Origin: Methanobacterium sp.
Lineage (GTDB): Archaea > Methanobacteriota > Methanobacteria > Methanobacteriales > Methanobacteriaceae
NCBI GenBank assembly: GCA_028700095.1
Contig: JAQVTJ010000032.1
Location: 1-16,709 of the forward strand
Direction: 5' to 3'
DNA: 16,709 nt
The notes under the pieces are model-generated. The model was not told the DNA's origin. It did not search any database and saw only the letters and a program-made list of their open reading frames with translations. The first letter of the stretch is position 1, and each line of letters starts with the position of its first letter. Below are positions 15,203-16,709 of the stretch, piece by piece. Position numbers and translations under genes: made by a program.

Positions 15203-16267
15203 TTATTTACTAGAACCATGGAGTGTGTTCATACCTTCAATAAATATTTTAGCAAAATATTCAATATCTGATGGAGGTATAGAAAAGCTTACCCGCAAAT
15301 ATCTATGTCCAAAATCTTTACTTGTATAAGATCCTTCACGAGTAAAAACCTTCCTATCTAATAGATACTCAGAAATAGCTAGAGGAGTTACATTTGTATT
15401 GTAAATATCAATTACTAACATATTACCATTAGAAGGATATACTGGTATAAATGCTCCTTCAATTTGATCAACTGCCTTTTTAATTATTTCCTGGTTTGAT
15501 CTTGTAGTATTTCTAATATGGCCAAGCCATTCTTTTTTAGATTTTAACGCAGCAATTGCACCTCTTTGTGAAAAAACATTAGTTCCAAGGTCATTTATAA
15601 CAATACTTTTTATGGATTTTATAACTTCAGGTACACCACCAACACGCATACCAGCCATACCAGCCATACCATAAATTTTTGAAAAACTGTAAACTGTTAC
15701 AGTATGTTCTGGTGCATACTTGGCCATTAGCTGATGATTTTCTGCAAAATCACGGTAAGTAATGTCATGAAGCAGATAAATATCATTGTCCCAGGCAATA
15801 TCTGCGAATTCCTTTAATTCTTCTTTAGTATAACATGATCCAAGTGGATTTAAAGGATCAACTAAAGATATTAGTTTGGTGTTACTATCCATGTTTTCTC
15901 TTACAAGTTCAGGTGTAAGTTTATAACCACATTCTTTATTATAAATTGGAACAGATTTAACATGGTCACCAAACCTGCTTGCGAAGTTATCTATTATTAG
16001 ATAACCTGGATCACAGGTTATGGTATTATCTTCAGGAGACAATATATCATTGGTACATAAATATAGAGATTCTGTACTTCCCGCAGTAATAAGAGTGTCA
16101 AACTCATTATTAAGTCCTAAATCTTCTAATATAAGATCTTTAAGTTCTGGAAATCCTTCTGGAGGAGGATATTTATTGTAGTCGCGTTTTTTGATGCTCT
16201 GCATCATAGAGTCCATAATTTGGCTCTCATCATGCAGATGGTTAGTATTTTGACCCATCCAGATCAT
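15203..16267 (-). CDS. PLP-dependent class I/II aminotransferase (HisC/CobD-like), probably damaged
   Basis: This open section of 354 codons encodes a fold-type I aminotransferase body. Visible are TAGSTESLYL (61-70, cofactor phosphate), DPLNPLGSCY (137-146), LLHDITYRDF (165-174) and SFSK with the PLP lysine Lys197, then the RVSFSIPP arginine motif near the end. The family pattern SxSK-x2-GMAG-x-R is disturbed: here it reads IYGMAGMAGMRVGG, a 3-residue insertion from a 9-bp tandem duplication. The ATG at 16267 has no ribosome binding site, and conserved-looking sequence (ANEFFNFVFNDKD) precedes it in frame, back to a TAA at 16310-16312. The natural start is probably ATG 16365 in another frame. 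The substrate is not identifiable; histidinol-phosphate or threonine-phosphate type enzymes are nearest in style. It is convergent with the ubiB-like gene. Confidence 0.75.
   Translation of the reverse strand: MIWMGQNTNHLHDESQIMDSMMQSIKKRDYNKYPPPEGFPELKDLILEDLGLNNEFDTLITAGSTESLYLCTNDILSPEDNTITCDPGYLIIDNFASRFGDHVKSVPIYNKECGYKLTPELVRENMDSNTKLISLVDPLNPLGSCYTKEELKEFADIAWDNDIYLLHDITYRDFAENHQLMAKYAPEHTVTVYSFSKIYGMAGMAGMRVGGVPEVIKSIKSIVINDLGTNVFSQRGAIAALKSKKEWLGHIRNTTRSNQEIIKKAVDQIEGAFIPVYPSNGNMLVIDIYNTNVTPLAISEYLLDRKVFTREGSYTSKDFGHRYLRVSFSIPPSDIEYFAKIFIEGMNTLHGSSK
15647..15670. repeat. 9-bp tandem duplication beside the PLP lysine codon
   Basis: On the plus strand CATACCAGC occurs at 15647-15655 and again at 15656-15664, then CATACC at 15665-15670. 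On the coding strand this is GGT ATG GCT repeated, giving GMAGMAGM where the family has GMAG. Confidence 0.85.
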
Positions 16268-16365
16268 GTCTTTATCATTAAAGACAAAATTAAAGAACTC
16301 ATTAGCCGTTTATGACCTTTGGGTATGCTCTTTGCTGGTCTTGCATATTTTTTTGGTGAAATCAT
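16264..16365 (-). other. Probable displaced N-terminus of the aminotransferase
   Basis: ATG 16365 has GTGAG 4 nt upstream on the minus strand and starts MISPKKYARPAKSIPKGHK before the frame drifts into unrelated residues and a TGA at 16264-16266. Supplying one base near 16309-16311 would join it to TANEFFNFVFNDKDMIWMGQ of the main frame, extending the protein by about 33 residues to around 387. This is a frame-join inference, not proven homology. Confidence 0.5.
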
Positions 16366-16709
16366 TTGTCTCACTATAGTCTTAATTGGATTAATATTGT
16401 AAATAGATAATTCAGAATTTTGAGGTATTATTATCTTTAATAAATTCTATTAATGTGCATTTCTATTTTTAATATTATATTTTAACTTCTTAGATTATAA
16501 TTTATATATTCTAAATGATTTATAATTATTATTATATTTAATGATTAATATAATTATTTATCATGTACAATTACAATAAATTATTTTTATAAAAAAATAG
16601 TGTATAATGCCTGTTTTATCCCTAGTATTATTTTGGTATTTTATTTAATATAAAATTTGAGGGTAAGTTTAAAATTTTTTTTTTAATTAATAATTGTTTT
16701 TTAATTTTT
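16366..16709. other. AT-rich intergenic end of the window
   Basis: This stretch of about 340 bases is extremely AT-rich. I see no convincing reading frame, RNA gene, long repeat or CRISPR unit. The part nearest 16366 should contain the minus-strand promoter of the aminotransferase. A T10 run (16674-16683) near the end is typical of spacer or terminator sequence here. The beginning of any next gene lies outside. Confidence 0.5.

Noticed and set aside
8278..16315. Programmed frameshifting as the explanation for the breaks in argH, ubiB-like and aminotransferase genes
   Set aside because: No X XXY YYZ heptamer with following stem was seen at these breaks. argH also has an 11-bp duplication and the ubiB-like gene a nonsense codon, so decay explains them better.
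16366..16709. Replication origin or CRISPR leader in the AT-rich tail
   Set aside because: No origin-recognition-box-like repeats, no orc1/cdc6 gene and no regular repeats are seen; AT-richness alone is ordinary spacer in this genome.

Overview
The window is AT-rich DNA from a euryarchaeon, most likely a methanogen of the order Methanobacteriales (Methanobrevibacter, Methanosphaera or Methanobacterium type). The archaeal assignment rests on an archaeal histone, aIF2-gamma, aIF5B, the archaeal/eukaryal ribosomal proteins S6e, S24e, S27ae, S28e and L24e, Rpo7 (RpoE1), Spt4 (RpoE2), and the ABCE1/RLI ribosome-recycling ATPase. Ribosome binding sites are GGTGA or GGAGG, TTG and GTG starts are common, and gene ends carry T-runs typical of archaeal termination. 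The order-level placement is inference from gene order and composition.

Layout. Positions 1-7421 form a dense plus-strand block of informational genes: L7Ae tail, S28e, L24e, Ndk, aIF5B, S6e, aIF2-gamma, a PIN-domain nuclease, inorganic pyrophosphatase, Rpo7, Spt4, a DUF359 protein (GTP-dependent dephospho-CoA kinase), S24e and S27ae. Next comes argininosuccinate lyase (argH) at 7468-8875, broken in two places, and then a 50-residue membrane protein. Two minus-strand genes follow: a KH plus PP-loop ATPase and a PEBP/YbhB-family protein. A divergent intergenic region leads to an archaeal histone, then ABCE1/RLI, and then a UbiB/ABC1-family kinase gene broken by an indel and a stop codon. The last gene, on the minus strand, is a PLP-dependent aminotransferase with a 9-bp in-frame tandem duplication beside the active-site lysine and a probable N-terminal frame break. 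The final ~340 bases are very AT-rich and hold no gene that I can see.

Two things stand out. First, the PIN gene after aIF2-gamma needs a -1 frame change. At the exact point of change lie a canonical slippery heptamer (T TTT TTA, positions 4590-4596), an immediate UGA in the zero frame, a 7-nt spacer, and a 13-position stem (12 pairs, one mismatch). This is the textbook architecture of programmed -1 ribosomal frameshifting, although a one-base homopolymer deletion or error is the main rival. Second, the genes outside the core informational set (argH, ubiB-like, aminotransferase) carry an 11-bp tandem duplication, a 1-nt deletion, a TA-repeat contraction, an in-frame nonsense codon and a 9-bp tandem duplication. 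That mix is hard to explain as sequencing error and suggests ongoing gene decay, as in a host-associated or endosymbiotic methanogen. The ribosomal, transcription and other translation genes look intact.

Functionally, the first half supplies ribosomal proteins, initiation factors, nucleotide and pyrophosphate metabolism and RNA polymerase subunits. ABCE1 recycles ribosomes and the histone packages DNA. If argH has no second copy, this organism should depend on external arginine.
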